A DNA stretch of 6,879 nt from Helicobacter sp. (GTDB taxonomy: Bacteria > Campylobacterota > Campylobacteria > Campylobacterales > Helicobacteraceae), in assembly GCF_029067145.1 (NCBI RefSeq), contig NZ_JAIEFA010000032.1, positions 1-6,879 of the forward strand, written 5' to 3'. Position numbers and translations under genes: made by a program. How positions within the stretch are numbered: the stretch's first letter is position 1; each line of letters starts with the position of its first letter. The notes beneath the pieces were generated by a model. That model was not told the DNA's origin. It saw only the letters and a list, made by a program, of their open reading frames with translations, and ran no database searches. This document shows, piece after piece, positions 1-6,061 of this stretch.

Positions 1-27
1 TATTTGCAAATTTAATTAAAATTTTTT

Positions 28-34
28 AAAGAGA
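28..34 (+). promoter_or_regulatory. Ribosome-binding site of ribA
   Basis: AAAGAGA lies 6 bases upstream of the ATG at 41 and supports that start. The 40 bases before the gene are very AT-rich and contain stop codons. I see no convincing -10 box and no recognisable end of an upstream gene in them. Confidence 0.55.
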
Positions 35-40
35 ATTTAA

Positions 41-625
41 ATGATAGAAATTTCAAAACAAGCAAATCTTCCCACGCAATTTGGGGATTTTATGATTCAA
101 TCTTTTAGAGAAAAAAAGCTTTTTAAAGGCGAATCTTATCTCTTGGAACATTTGGTGCTAAGGACGATAGAGATTCCAGAAAATCCCCTTGTGCGTGTGC
201 ATTCGGAATGTTTAACCGGAGATGTGTTTTCAAGTCTTAAATGCGATTGTGGCGGTGAGTTGCAAATGGCTTTGAAAAGAATTGCAAAAGAACAGGGATT
301 CTTAATTTATTTGCGTCAAGAAGGGCGTGGAATCGGGCTTTTTAACAAAGTCAATGCGTATGCTCTGCAAGATAGTGGCTTAGATACGATTGAAGCCAAT
401 CTTGCTTTGGGATTCCGAGAAGACGAGCGCGATTATGCAATCGTGAAGTTTATTTTTGATTATTATCATTTGCACCAAATCCGCTTGCTAACAAATAATC
501 CAGCCAAAATTCGCGCGTTTGAATCTATGATTAAGCTCACGCGCGAGCCGATTATCGTAGAATGTAATGCGCATAATGCACATTATTTGGAAGTGAAAAA
601 AACCAAAATGGGACATTTGCTTTAA
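41..625 (+). CDS. ribA: GTP cyclohydrolase II
   Basis: RibA opens the imidazole ring of GTP and releases formate and pyrophosphate. The product is 2,5-diamino-6-ribosylamino-4(3H)-pyrimidinone 5'-phosphate, the first committed step of riboflavin synthesis in the cytosol. The 194-residue protein is the usual length of a stand-alone RibA, with no fused DHBP synthase (RibB) domain. The zinc ligands are visible as Cys57, Cys68 and Cys70 in ECLTGDVFSSLKCDCGG. The catalytic and substrate-binding block RQEGRGIGL is at 92-100, followed by the family signature NKVNAYALQD and the DT.EAN..LGF..D.RDY region (about 103-132). LLTNNPAKI near 149-157 is also typical. The ATG at 41 follows a ribosome-binding site and gives a full-length N-terminus. 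moeA follows after 11 bases, so the two are probably cotranscribed although their pathways differ. All key residues are present and nothing looks broken. Confidence 0.96.
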   Translation: MIEISKQANLPTQFGDFMIQSFREKKLFKGESYLLEHLVLRTIEIPENPLVRVHSECLTGDVFSSLKCDCGGELQMALKRIAKEQGFLIYLRQEGRGIGLFNKVNAYALQDSGLDTIEANLALGFREDERDYAIVKFIFDYYHLHQIRLLTNNPAKIRAFESMIKLTREPIIVECNAHNAHYLEVKKTKMGHLL

Positions 626-626
626 T

Positions 627-631
627 AAGGA
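627..631 (+). promoter_or_regulatory. Ribosome-binding site of moeA
   Basis: AAGGA begins one base after the ribA stop codon and sits 5 bases before the moeA ATG at 637. The space between the genes is too small for an independent promoter, which supports a ribA-moeA operon. Confidence 0.65.
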
Positions 632-636
632 AAAAG

Positions 637-1863
637 ATGAAAGTTAAAATTGATTATGCGCAAGCAAGGGAGATTTTGGAATCCCAAACGATTGAAACTT
701 TGGGCATAGAGCGCGTCTTTTTGTATGAGGCTTTAGGGCGCGTTTTGGCGCGCGATGTTGTTGCAACGCAAGATATGCCACAATCCACGCGCTCCAATAT
801 GGACGGATACGCAATAAATTCTAAATTTTTGCAAGGAAATGCCGCGCAAGAATTTAAAATCTTGGGAGAGAATCCAGCAGGAAATGTGCAGGATTCTGTT
901 CTGCCTCTCCACCAACCCTTTGCAATTAAGACTTTCACAGGGGCGGAGATTCCACAAAATGCCGATATTTTAGTTCCCATAGAACAGGTAAAGATAGAAG
1001 CCCAAACCCTGTGTCTTTTGGAGATTCCAAAGGTTGGGCAATATATTCGTCAAAAAGGTGCAAATTATCACAAAGGCGAGAAGCTAATCTCCAAAGGAGT
1101 GCGGCTTAATGCAAATCATATTGGGCTTTTGGCAAGCCTAAATTGTGTCTTTGTAGAGGTATTTACGCGTGCGAAAGTCGGGATTTTGGTTAGTGGAAAC
1201 GAATTGTTGGAGCTGGGGGAAAGTGCTAAAAATGGAGCGAATATTTACAATGCCAATGGGCATTTGCTTGTTGCAAAAGTGCTAGAAAATGGCGGAATCC
1301 CAAAGCTTTATCCGATTTTAAAAGATACAAAAGAGCAGGTGAAAGAATGTGTGAATCTAGCACTTAGCGAATGTGATTTAATCCTAAGCAGCGGGGGAGC
1401 AAGCGTGGGGGATTATGATTTTATTGCGGCAATTTGCAAGGAAAGAGAAAGCGAAATGGTGTTTAAAGGCATCAACATTAAGCCCGGACAACACATTTCT
1501 TACGCACATTTTGGAGGCAAGCAGTTTTTTGGCTTGCCCGGCTTCCCAAACTCTACTTTGGTAACCTTTGAACTTTTTGCCAAAGAGATTCTGTGGCGTC
1601 TTAATGGAGGGCATTTTAAGCCTATTACTTTGGAGGTTTTGTTACAAGAAAATGTGAGCAAAACCGATTCTCGCTTAGAATTTCGCGTGTGTAATGTGCG
1701 AAATGTTGAGGGTAAATGGAGCATAGATTTTGAGGGCAAAAAGGACTTCCAAAGCGCGATTTTAAACAATTTTTGTCCGCTAGATTCTGCGTATAATGGA
1801 TTATGTATTTTGGAATCTGCCAAAAGTGCGGGCGAGAGGGTGCAAGTAATTTTGCTTGCCTAA
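637..1863 (+). CDS. moeA: Molybdopterin molybdenumtransferase MoeA
   Basis: MoeA inserts molybdate into adenylylated molybdopterin to form molybdenum cofactor, acting in the cytosol. At 408 residues it is close to the E. coli protein (411). Domains run in order: MoeA N-terminal part (about 1-165) with SNMDGYA at 53-59, FTGAEIP at 100-106 and LVPIEQVK at 112-119; the MoCF-binding domain (about 178-315) with VSGNEL at 185-190, NIYNANG at 202-208, CDLILSSGGASVGDYD at 246-261, KPGQ at 282-285 and GLPGFPNS at 299-306; then a C-terminal beta domain (about 330-405). Residues corresponding to the catalytic acids of the E. coli enzyme appear kept: Asp56, Glu189 and Asp247. Two consensus motifs differ: the usual TGDEL is SGNEL and GLPGNP is GLPGFP. 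It lies 11 bases after ribA. Downstream is a gene-free stretch facing hypE. Some genomes carry several moeA paralogues, so the exact copy is uncertain while the family is not. Confidence 0.93.
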   Translation: MKVKIDYAQAREILESQTIETLGIERVFLYEALGRVLARDVVATQDMPQSTRSNMDGYAINSKFLQGNAAQEFKILGENPAGNVQDSVLPLHQPFAIKTFTGAEIPQNADILVPIEQVKIEAQTLCLLEIPKVGQYIRQKGANYHKGEKLISKGVRLNANHIGLLASLNCVFVEVFTRAKVGILVSGNELLELGESAKNGANIYNANGHLLVAKVLENGGIPKLYPILKDTKEQVKECVNLALSECDLILSSGGASVGDYDFIAAICKERESEMVFKGINIKPGQHISYAHFGGKQFFGLPGFPNSTLVTFELFAKEILWRLNGGHFKPITLEVLLQENVSKTDSRLEFRVCNVRNVEGKWSIDFEGKKDFQSAILNNFCPLDSAYNGLCILESAKSAGERVQVILLA

Positions 1864-2023
1864 CAATGTCGCACCACAGCACCCTTTGCTTGCTTCTTGT
1901 GCCTCCTTTGTCCTTACAAGGAGTGAGCAGAATAAATGGTGAAACAATTCTTGCCTGCAATCCATAATCCAAAACTTACCTTTTTAGATTCCATTGCAAA
2001 TTTACTTTGAGCTTAGATTGTAG

Positions 2024-2054
2024 ATTGCCACAGCCCTAAAGGACTTCGCAATGA
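2024..2054 (+). repeat. Small hairpin repeat, copy 1
   Basis: The copy reads ATTGCCAC, then an inner imperfect stem (AGCCC, loop TAAA, GGACT), then TCGCAATGATA. The outer TTGC and GCAA can pair. It closely matches the copy at 3677-3711 on the other strand, including most of the inner stem. The pattern resembles the short hairpin elements of the type ATTGC...GCAATGACG that are scattered between genes in many bacteria. Confidence 0.6.
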
Positions 2055-2093
2055 TAAGGCGAGAAGCGTAAGGTATGCTACACTATGGATTTG

Positions 2094-2148
2094 CGCTAAA
2101 GCGGGTGAGTTGCTCTGCAACGCACACCACGACTTGATTTATCAAGTC
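2094..2148. other. Row of three consecutive stem-loops
   Basis: Three hairpins follow one another: CGC-TAAA-GCG (2094-2103); GGTG-a-GTTGC-TCT-GCAAC-gca-CACC (2104-2128), a 9-pair stem with an internal bulge; and GACTTGA-TTTA-TCAAGTC (2131-2148), a perfect 7-pair stem. The last forms the core of repeat copy 2. No T-run follows on either strand, so this is not a standard terminator. It could be a composite repeat or a small structured RNA; the sequence alone does not decide. Confidence 0.45.
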
Positions 2149-2160
2149 TCGCAAGGACGA
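2127..2160 (+). repeat. Small hairpin repeat, copy 2
   Basis: CCAC is followed by a perfect hairpin (GACTTGA, loop TTTA, TCAAGTC) and then TCGCAAGGACGA. The flanks match copies 1 and 3, but the inner stem is a completely different sequence that still pairs. The outer ATTG half of the consensus is not kept here. Confidence 0.5.
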
Positions 2161-2245
2161 AAAAATAAATCTCATTTCTACAAGTAAAATCCCGCAAGGA
2201 AAATAGCAGAATCGCAAGTCATCAAAAACGCAATTTACTGCAAGC

Positions 2246-3274
2246 TTAGCAGATTCTAGGTAGTAATTCTCCGCTTGGATAGTCTAAATATCGCCTTGCG
2301 TTAAAGGGGGTTTTTAGCACAACTTTTGTTGCATTTTCTGCGGTAGTATAGCCGATGATTGCGGCGTTTTTCGCGCCTTGTGAATGCAGAATCTCTAAAG
2401 CCTTTGTTGCGTCTTCTTTGGCAACACATAGTATGCACATTCCCTCGTTTGCTAGATTATAGGCTTCAAATCCCAATAATTCACAGATTCCGCGCACTTG
2501 CGGGAGGATTGGCAAATGCGCTTCCTCAATCTCTATGCCGATTTTTGAAGCGTTTGCCCATTCGTTTAGCACGCTTGCGATTCCGCCTCTTGTCGCGTCG
2601 CGTAAGGCGTATAATTGGAGTTTTGCCTCAAAGAGTGGCTCTAAGATAGGATAGAGTAGGGCGCAATCGCTTTGCAAATCGCTTTGTAGTCCGATTCCCT
2701 CGCGGTTGGAATAAATCACTGCTCCGTGTGTGCCGATGTTGCCACTAACTAAAATCGCGCAATCTTGCGGAATCCCAAATGCGCTTAAATTCAAATGCGG
2801 GTGCAGAAACTCTCCTAGCGCGGTTGTGGTGATGAAAAGCTTATCCAAAGTGCCTTTGGGAAGCACTTTTGTGTCCGCAGAGAGGAGCTTTGCGCCACTT
2901 TGTCTTAGGGTATGTGCAAAAGATTCTACAATGCGTTTTAAATCTGCAATCAAGAATCCCTCCTCAATCATAAAGCTTGCGCTCAAATAACGCGCCTTTG
3001 CGCCCATCATCGCGACATCGTTGCAGCTTCCGCATACGCAGAGTTTGCCAATGTCCCCACCATTAAAGAACAGGGGTGAGACGACATAACCATCGGTGCT
3101 AAGGGCGAATTTTTCTGTATTTTGGCTTAGGATTCCAACCCCTGCGTCCTCACCCCCACCCATTACACAGCCTTCTAGTAAGGGATAAAAAAGCTCTGTA
3201 ATAAGATTTTGCGATTCTACGCCGCCGCTTCCGTGACTTAACAAAATAGAATCTGAAATTTGTAAATATCGCAT
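2246..3274 (-). CDS. hypE: Hydrogenase maturation protein HypE (carbamoyl dehydratase)
   Basis: HypE works with HypF to make the cyanide ligands of the NiFe-hydrogenase active site. HypF loads a carbamoyl group on the C-terminal cysteine of HypE, and HypE dehydrates it with ATP to a thiocyanate. The 342-residue protein has the usual length. Visible motifs are LSHGSGG (12-18), the ATP-site block GEDAG (41-45) and STDGYVVSP (59-67), GGDIGKL and CNDVAMMGA (72-92), ADTKV (133-137), DATRGGIASVLNE (226-238), NEGM (276-279) and the diagnostic C-terminal LPRIC, ending in the reactive Cys342. The usual GT(V/A)ND is GSCND here. The ATG at 3274 has AAGGA at 3284-3280 upstream. The other hyp genes are absent from this window. 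The gene stands alone directly behind rnpB and probably depends on transcription coming through it. Hydrogenase is important for energy metabolism in many Campylobacterota. Confidence 0.96.
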   Translation of the reverse strand: MRYLQISDSILLSHGSGGVESQNLITELFYPLLEGCVMGGGEDAGVGILSQNTEKFALSTDGYVVSPLFFNGGDIGKLCVCGSCNDVAMMGAKARYLSASFMIEEGFLIADLKRIVESFAHTLRQSGAKLLSADTKVLPKGTLDKLFITTTALGEFLHPHLNLSAFGIPQDCAILVSGNIGTHGAVIYSNREGIGLQSDLQSDCALLYPILEPLFEAKLQLYALRDATRGGIASVLNEWANASKIGIEIEEAHLPILPQVRGICELLGFEAYNLANEGMCILCVAKEDATKALEILHSQGAKNAAIIGYTTAENATKVVLKTPFNARRYLDYPSGELLPRIC

Positions 3275-3279
3275 AAAAA

Positions 3280-3284
3280 TCCTT
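3280..3284 (-). promoter_or_regulatory. Ribosome-binding site of hypE
   Basis: AAGGA on the - strand sits 5 bases before the hypE ATG. It lies in the 19-21 base gap between the rnpB 3' end and hypE, a gap with no room for a separate promoter and no terminator hairpin. Confidence 0.65.
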
Positions 3285-3293
3285 TGCTTAGTT

Positions 3294-3611
3294 TAGGTGT
3301 AGCGATAAGCCGAGTTCTGTTTATGTGGCTATTTATCTGGATTTTGCCTTGCAGCAAAATTCTAGCAAAAGGTTTAGAGACTTGGGATACTAACCATACC
3401 TTTCTTGCTGCGGATTGGGCTTGCAAAGTCAAAGTGCATTGCTACACTTTCGGTAGGCTCTTACCCTACCTTTTCACCCTTGCCACGATTGTGGCGGTTT
3501 GTTTTCTGTTGCGCTTTCCCTTAGATTGCTCTAGCCATTCTTTAAATGGAATCCTATCCCAATGCAGCTCGGACTTTCCTCTCTTTTTGGAGCAACCACT
3601 TGCTACACCTA
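3294..3611 (-). ncRNA. rnpB: RNase P RNA
   Basis: This is the catalytic RNA that trims the 5' leader of tRNA precursors together with the RnpA protein. Read on the - strand, the conserved 5' core GAGGAAAGTCCGAGCT is near 3582-3567. The sequence CAACAGA...CAAACCGCC follows near 3510-3490, then GGGTGAAAAGGT and GGTAAGAGCC...ACCG near 3480-3451. The 3' core ACAGAACTCGGCTTAT is near 3320-3305. The ends close a P1 helix: TAGGTGTAGC (3611-3602) pairs with GCTACACCTA (3303-3294), 10 pairs. Length is about 318 bases, typical of a type A bacterial RNase P RNA. The ends are set by the P1 helix and may be off by a few bases. An open frame on the opposite strand (3284-3784) is only a shadow of this RNA. 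Confidence 0.95.
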
Positions 3612-3617
3612 GCCGTG

Positions 3618-3623
3618 ATTGTA
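3618..3623 (-). promoter_or_regulatory. -10 box of the rnpB promoter
   Basis: TACAAT on the - strand is preceded by TGC, an extended -10 pattern. It lies 6 bases before the first base of the P1 helix at 3611, the right distance for transcription to start at the mature 5' end. No good -35 box is visible, which is normal for sigma-70 promoters of Campylobacterota. Confidence 0.7.
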
Positions 3624-3676
3624 GCAGAAATGGCATAAAAAGAGTTTTAACTGCAAAGCAATCTAAGCTAGGCTTA

Positions 3677-3711
3677 TTGTCCTTACGAAGCCCTTTTAGG
3701 GTTGTGGCAAT
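3677..3711 (-). repeat. Small hairpin repeat, copy 3, overlapping the end of the glycosyltransferase gene
   Basis: On the - strand it reads ATTGCCAC, an inner stem (CCC, loop TAAAA, GGG, within AACCCTAAAAGGGCT), then TCGTAAGGACAA. It is the nearest relative of copy 1. The stop codon of the 744-residue glycosyltransferase (TAA, 3698-3696) lies inside the repeat, so the repeat encodes the last four or five residues of that protein. Confidence 0.6.
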
Positions 3712-5930
3712 CTATGCGACAAAGAAACAAGCTTTTTTAAAGGATAAAACAAAGGATTTTTGGAATCTAGGAAAAAGTTTCTAGGCTCTCGCAAGAGTTT
3801 TCTTAATTTTCTATAACTCTTAAAGCCCTCCAACCACGATAAGAAAGCCAAAAACAACCCGCTTTTAGATTTCTTTTGCAAGAACGAATCCTTGTCTTGA
3901 TTGATTTCATAGGCAAAGGGCAAATAGCACAAAGAATCCAAAGTGTAATTTTGCCTCTCGAACCTCTTGCCCTGCAAGAATTTCTGCCCTCCAAGATTCA
4001 TTTGATAAAAATAAAAATCAGTTGTTCTCCTAAAGAGATTTCCATCTTGACGTTTTAAAAGCACGGATTCTCCCAAAAGATAGGAATAAAAATCCTCCCG
4101 CAAATAGCGAATGAATGCGAGCATTTTCTCCTCATTGACGCAGAATCCCTCGCATAGCACTCTATCAATCTGCGCCTTTAACTCCTCTTTGGATTGTGCT
4201 TGTAGATTCAAACCATCAAAAGCATAGAAAGCTCTAGCACAAACAATCGCGGGCTTTTTGGCAATCATCGCATACATTCCCACGCCAGAGTTTAGCAAAA
4301 CGCACATTTCGCTTAAATCAATAAGCGAGAGAAAATTGCAATTATCGGGCGCAAAAATTAAGTTTTTATAAAGCTTCTTGTCTAAATCACCTCCCAAAGG
4401 GTGCTTTTTGCAAACAAACACAACATTTTCTTTGAAATATTCCCCCGCAAGCTCGTTTAGGGTTTCTAAAAATTCCTCATAGCTAAAATAGGGCGAAAAA
4501 TGCAGAATCGCTGTGTCGCATTCCACTTGCAAGGGGACGAAAATCACTCTTTTGTGCCGAATTCCAAGCGTTCTTTTAAGCTCATCTTGTGCGATAATGT
4601 CATTTTTATCTTCCAAAAATACATTAGATTCCAAAAGTCCCTTAATGTATTGCAAGGTGGAATCCTTTTGCGTAGAAGTGATTTCGTGATTCCAAAGCTT
4701 CTCATCGTAATTGTTAGAATCGCACAAAAATCCGCTATCATCAAAAAACCAAGCATCAGGAAATGCTCCTCTCTCAAAAACATAAAAAGGGATTTGATTT
4801 TCTCGCATAAACTGATAGATTTGTGCGATTTGTTCCCTTGCGTAAGGATTCAAGCATAAAAAGCGCGTGATTGCGTGCTTTTGCTTAAAGTCTAAGAATC
4901 TCTGCGCGTTAAACTCCTCCTCATCAAAAAACATTCGCTCCTCTGCGGCAATTGGTTCTCCCAAAAACACGCAGGGCTTTTGCAAAATTCTGTAATTATT
5001 GGATTTCTCACTATACAAAATACAGACTTTTTCTTTTGCCTTTGCAAAGATGAGCGGGTCTAAACTGCTTTTGCGGTTTAAATTGCTTAAGAAAAGCTTT
5101 TTATTGTTGTTGATTGCATTTGCGCTTAGATAACCATTCTGATTGGGGCGTTCGTGGTAGAGATGGACAAGAGAGATTCCATAAAACATTGCCTCTAAAC
5201 CTACCAAAGCATACCAAGCGCGGAATCCTCTGAAGTCCTTTAGATTCCAATTGCGTGCGAAGTATTCTATCTCTTTGGGCATTATCTCAAAGGTAGCACA
5301 ATGCCTTAAAAGCCGAGAGAAAAAGTCAAAATCCTCATAGCCAAATCCGACAAAATCCCCATATCCTCCAAGCTCCAAAAAAGTATAGGTGTTTAGCACG
5401 ATAGAGCTTGAAGCGGGCGTGAGGAAGTCAAGAGTTTTTTTGTCATTCCATACGATACTAGATTGGATTTCCTCCTCTCTTAGCTCACCACTGATAAACT
5501 TTTGCGTGCCAAGCTCGTTTAAAAAGGCGCAAGGAAGCACGAGAAAACTCGCGGGATTCTCCGCGATTCCTTTAGTTTGTATGAGTTTTAGGATTTTGTC
5601 CAAAGTAGAATCCAAAAGCACATAATCCACATCTAGCACCATCATTGTAGGCGTTTGCACAAATCTTGCTCCATAATTCCTGCAAGCAGCGAGGGAGTAA
5701 GCACCCTTTTCTTGCTGTCTAGCGTCTTTGTAATAAAAATGTCCTTGCGATTCTATCAAGTCTTTCAGTTCCAAAGAATCCTGCAAGGGAGTGGAGGAAA
5801 ACCCTTCTACAAAGAGATATTGCACCCTTTCATCGCTTTTTAGATTTTTGGCTTTGTATTTCACTCTTTTTGCGATAAATTTTCGCTCTGTGCTTAAGCC
5901 ATAAGGAATAATAATACTTAAAATTTGCAT
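3696..5930 (-). CDS. Two-domain glycosyltransferase: GT-A (family 2/7C-like) fused to a capsule-synthesis-type domain
   Basis: A 744-residue cytosolic protein that probably builds a surface glycan such as capsule or lipopolysaccharide; donor and acceptor are unknown. The N-terminal part (about 1-265) is a GT-A fold: it starts LSIIIPYG, has RNYGARF at 84-90, a DXD-like metal site D100-V-D102 and the galactosyltransferase-type motif GGYGDFVGFGYEDFDFFSRL at 188-207, then YHERPNQ at 258-264. The middle and C-terminal part (about 300-620) resembles capsule polysaccharide proteins of the KpsS/KpsC type (PF05159): FERGAFPDAWFFDDSGF at 385-401, KKHPLGGD at 508-515 and LLNSGVGMYAMIAKKPAIV...AFYAFDGL at 545-574. 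A basic tail (about 686-740) follows. No signal peptide or membrane segment is seen. The ATG at 5930 has AAAGG six bases upstream. rnpB lies downstream in the same direction; a regulator gene diverges upstream. The last residues come from a repeat. The domain calls are from motif recognition only. Confidence 0.8.
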   Translation of the reverse strand: MQILSIIIPYGLSTERKFIAKRVKYKAKNLKSDERVQYLFVEGFSSTPLQDSLELKDLIESQGHFYYKDARQQEKGAYSLAACRNYGARFVQTPTMMVLDVDYVLLDSTLDKILKLIQTKGIAENPASFLVLPCAFLNELGTQKFISGELREEEIQSSIVWNDKKTLDFLTPASSSIVLNTYTFLELGGYGDFVGFGYEDFDFFSRLLRHCATFEIMPKEIEYFARNWNLKDFRGFRAWYALVGLEAMFYGISLVHLYHERPNQNGYLSANAINNNKKLFLSNLNRKSSLDPLIFAKAKEKVCILYSEKSNNYRILQKPCVFLGEPIAAEERMFFDEEEFNAQRFLDFKQKHAITRFLCLNPYAREQIAQIYQFMRENQIPFYVFERGAFPDAWFFDDSGFLCDSNNYDEKLWNHEITSTQKDSTLQYIKGLLESNVFLEDKNDIIAQDELKRTLGIRHKRVIFVPLQVECDTAILHFSPYFSYEEFLETLNELAGEYFKENVVFVCKKHPLGGDLDKKLYKNLIFAPDNCNFLSLIDLSEMCVLLNSGVGMYAMIAKKPAIVCARAFYAFDGLNLQAQSKEELKAQIDRVLCEGFCVNEEKMLAFIRYLREDFYSYLLGESVLLKRQDGNLFRRTTDFYFYQMNLGGQKFLQGKRFERQNYTLDSLCYLPFAYEINQDKDSFLQKKSKSGLFLAFLSWLEGFKSYRKLRKLLREPRNFFLDSKNPLFYPLKKLVSLSHRLPQP

Positions 5931-5936
5931 TTTTAG

Positions 5937-5941
5937 CCTTT
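5937..5941 (-). promoter_or_regulatory. Ribosome-binding site of the large glycosyltransferase gene
   Basis: AAAGG on the - strand lies 6 bases before the ATG at 5930 and supports this start, as does the immediate onset of the GT-A beta strand (LSIIIPYG). Confidence 0.55.
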
Positions 5942-5960
5942 AGTTCTCTTGGTTTGTTTG

Positions 5961-5981
5961 GCGCAATTATGAACTTTGCGC
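5961..5981. promoter_or_regulatory. Inverted repeat GCGCAA-N9-TTGCGC between the divergent genes
   Basis: Perfect 6-base arms (5961-5966 and 5976-5981) are separated by 9 bases. The spacer contains CATAAT on the - strand (5971-5966), a possible -10 box for the large glycosyltransferase. The geometry would suit a dimeric repressor covering that promoter, possibly the neighbouring helix-turn-helix protein. This is inference; only the symmetry is seen. Confidence 0.4.
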
Positions 5982-6012
5982 TTATAGGTAACTTAGAATT
6001 TGTTTATATCTT

Positions 6013-6018
6013 TACAAT
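6013..6018 (+). promoter_or_regulatory. Candidate -10 box for the helix-turn-helix gene
   Basis: TACAAT sits in AT-rich DNA 43 bases before the ATG chosen at 6062, so a transcript would start near 6025. This would exclude the longer open frame beginning at 5954 as the protein start. No -35 box is seen. Confidence 0.45.
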
Positions 6019-6031
6019 AATCCAAAGCTTT

Positions 6032-6045
6032 AAAATTGCAATTTT
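6032..6045. promoter_or_regulatory. Perfect 14-base palindrome upstream of the helix-turn-helix gene
   Basis: AAAATTGCAATTTT lies between the candidate transcription start and the coding start. A protein bound here would block its own transcription, so it is a reasonable autoregulatory operator candidate. AT-rich DNA makes chance palindromes more likely, so confidence is modest. Confidence 0.4.
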
Positions 6046-6061
6046 GATGTTAAGAGTTGTA

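Larger units (their letters stand above)
1864..2245. other. Gene-free stretch between convergent moeA and hypE
   Basis: This 382-base stretch has no plausible coding region on either strand. It holds two copies of the hairpin repeat (2024-2054 and 2127-2160) and a row of stem-loops between 2094 and 2148. It also holds one imperfect hairpin (1903-1911 with 1916-1923, one bulged T) that lacks a T-run. I found no canonical intrinsic terminator for either gene. Its position between two converging genes fits a site where small repeats accumulate without harm. Confidence 0.6.

Noticed and set aside
107..119. Run of seven A near the start of ribA as a phase-variation site
   Set aside because: Runs of this length are common in AT-rich genes and too short for frequent slippage; ribA is a housekeeping gene.
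1903..1923. Hairpin after moeA (CTCCTTTGT with ACAAGGAG) as a terminator
   Set aside because: The stem has a bulge and neither strand has a T-run behind it, so intrinsic termination is not supported. It may be another decayed repeat copy (TGTAAGGACAAAGGAG on the - strand).
2024..2160. The two hairpin repeats as a CRISPR array
   Set aside because: There are only two copies, with differing inner sequence, no constant spacer length and no cas genes.
2359..2990. Arginine-rich and other open frames on the + strand opposite hypE (2359-2649, 2730-2990)
   Set aside because: They are antisense shadows of hypE with no ribosome-binding site or family resemblance.
3284..3784. A 166-codon open frame on the + strand
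   Set aside because: It lies antisense over RNase P RNA and the end of the glycosyltransferase gene, and its translation has no protein-like family features. The conserved RNase P core motifs on the - strand explain the sequence.
5954..6061. N-terminal extension of the helix-turn-helix protein from ATG 5954
   Set aside because: It would start upstream of the best -10 box, lacks a ribosome-binding site and adds a hydrophobic segment unrelated to the DNA-binding fold. It is more likely promoter and leader DNA.
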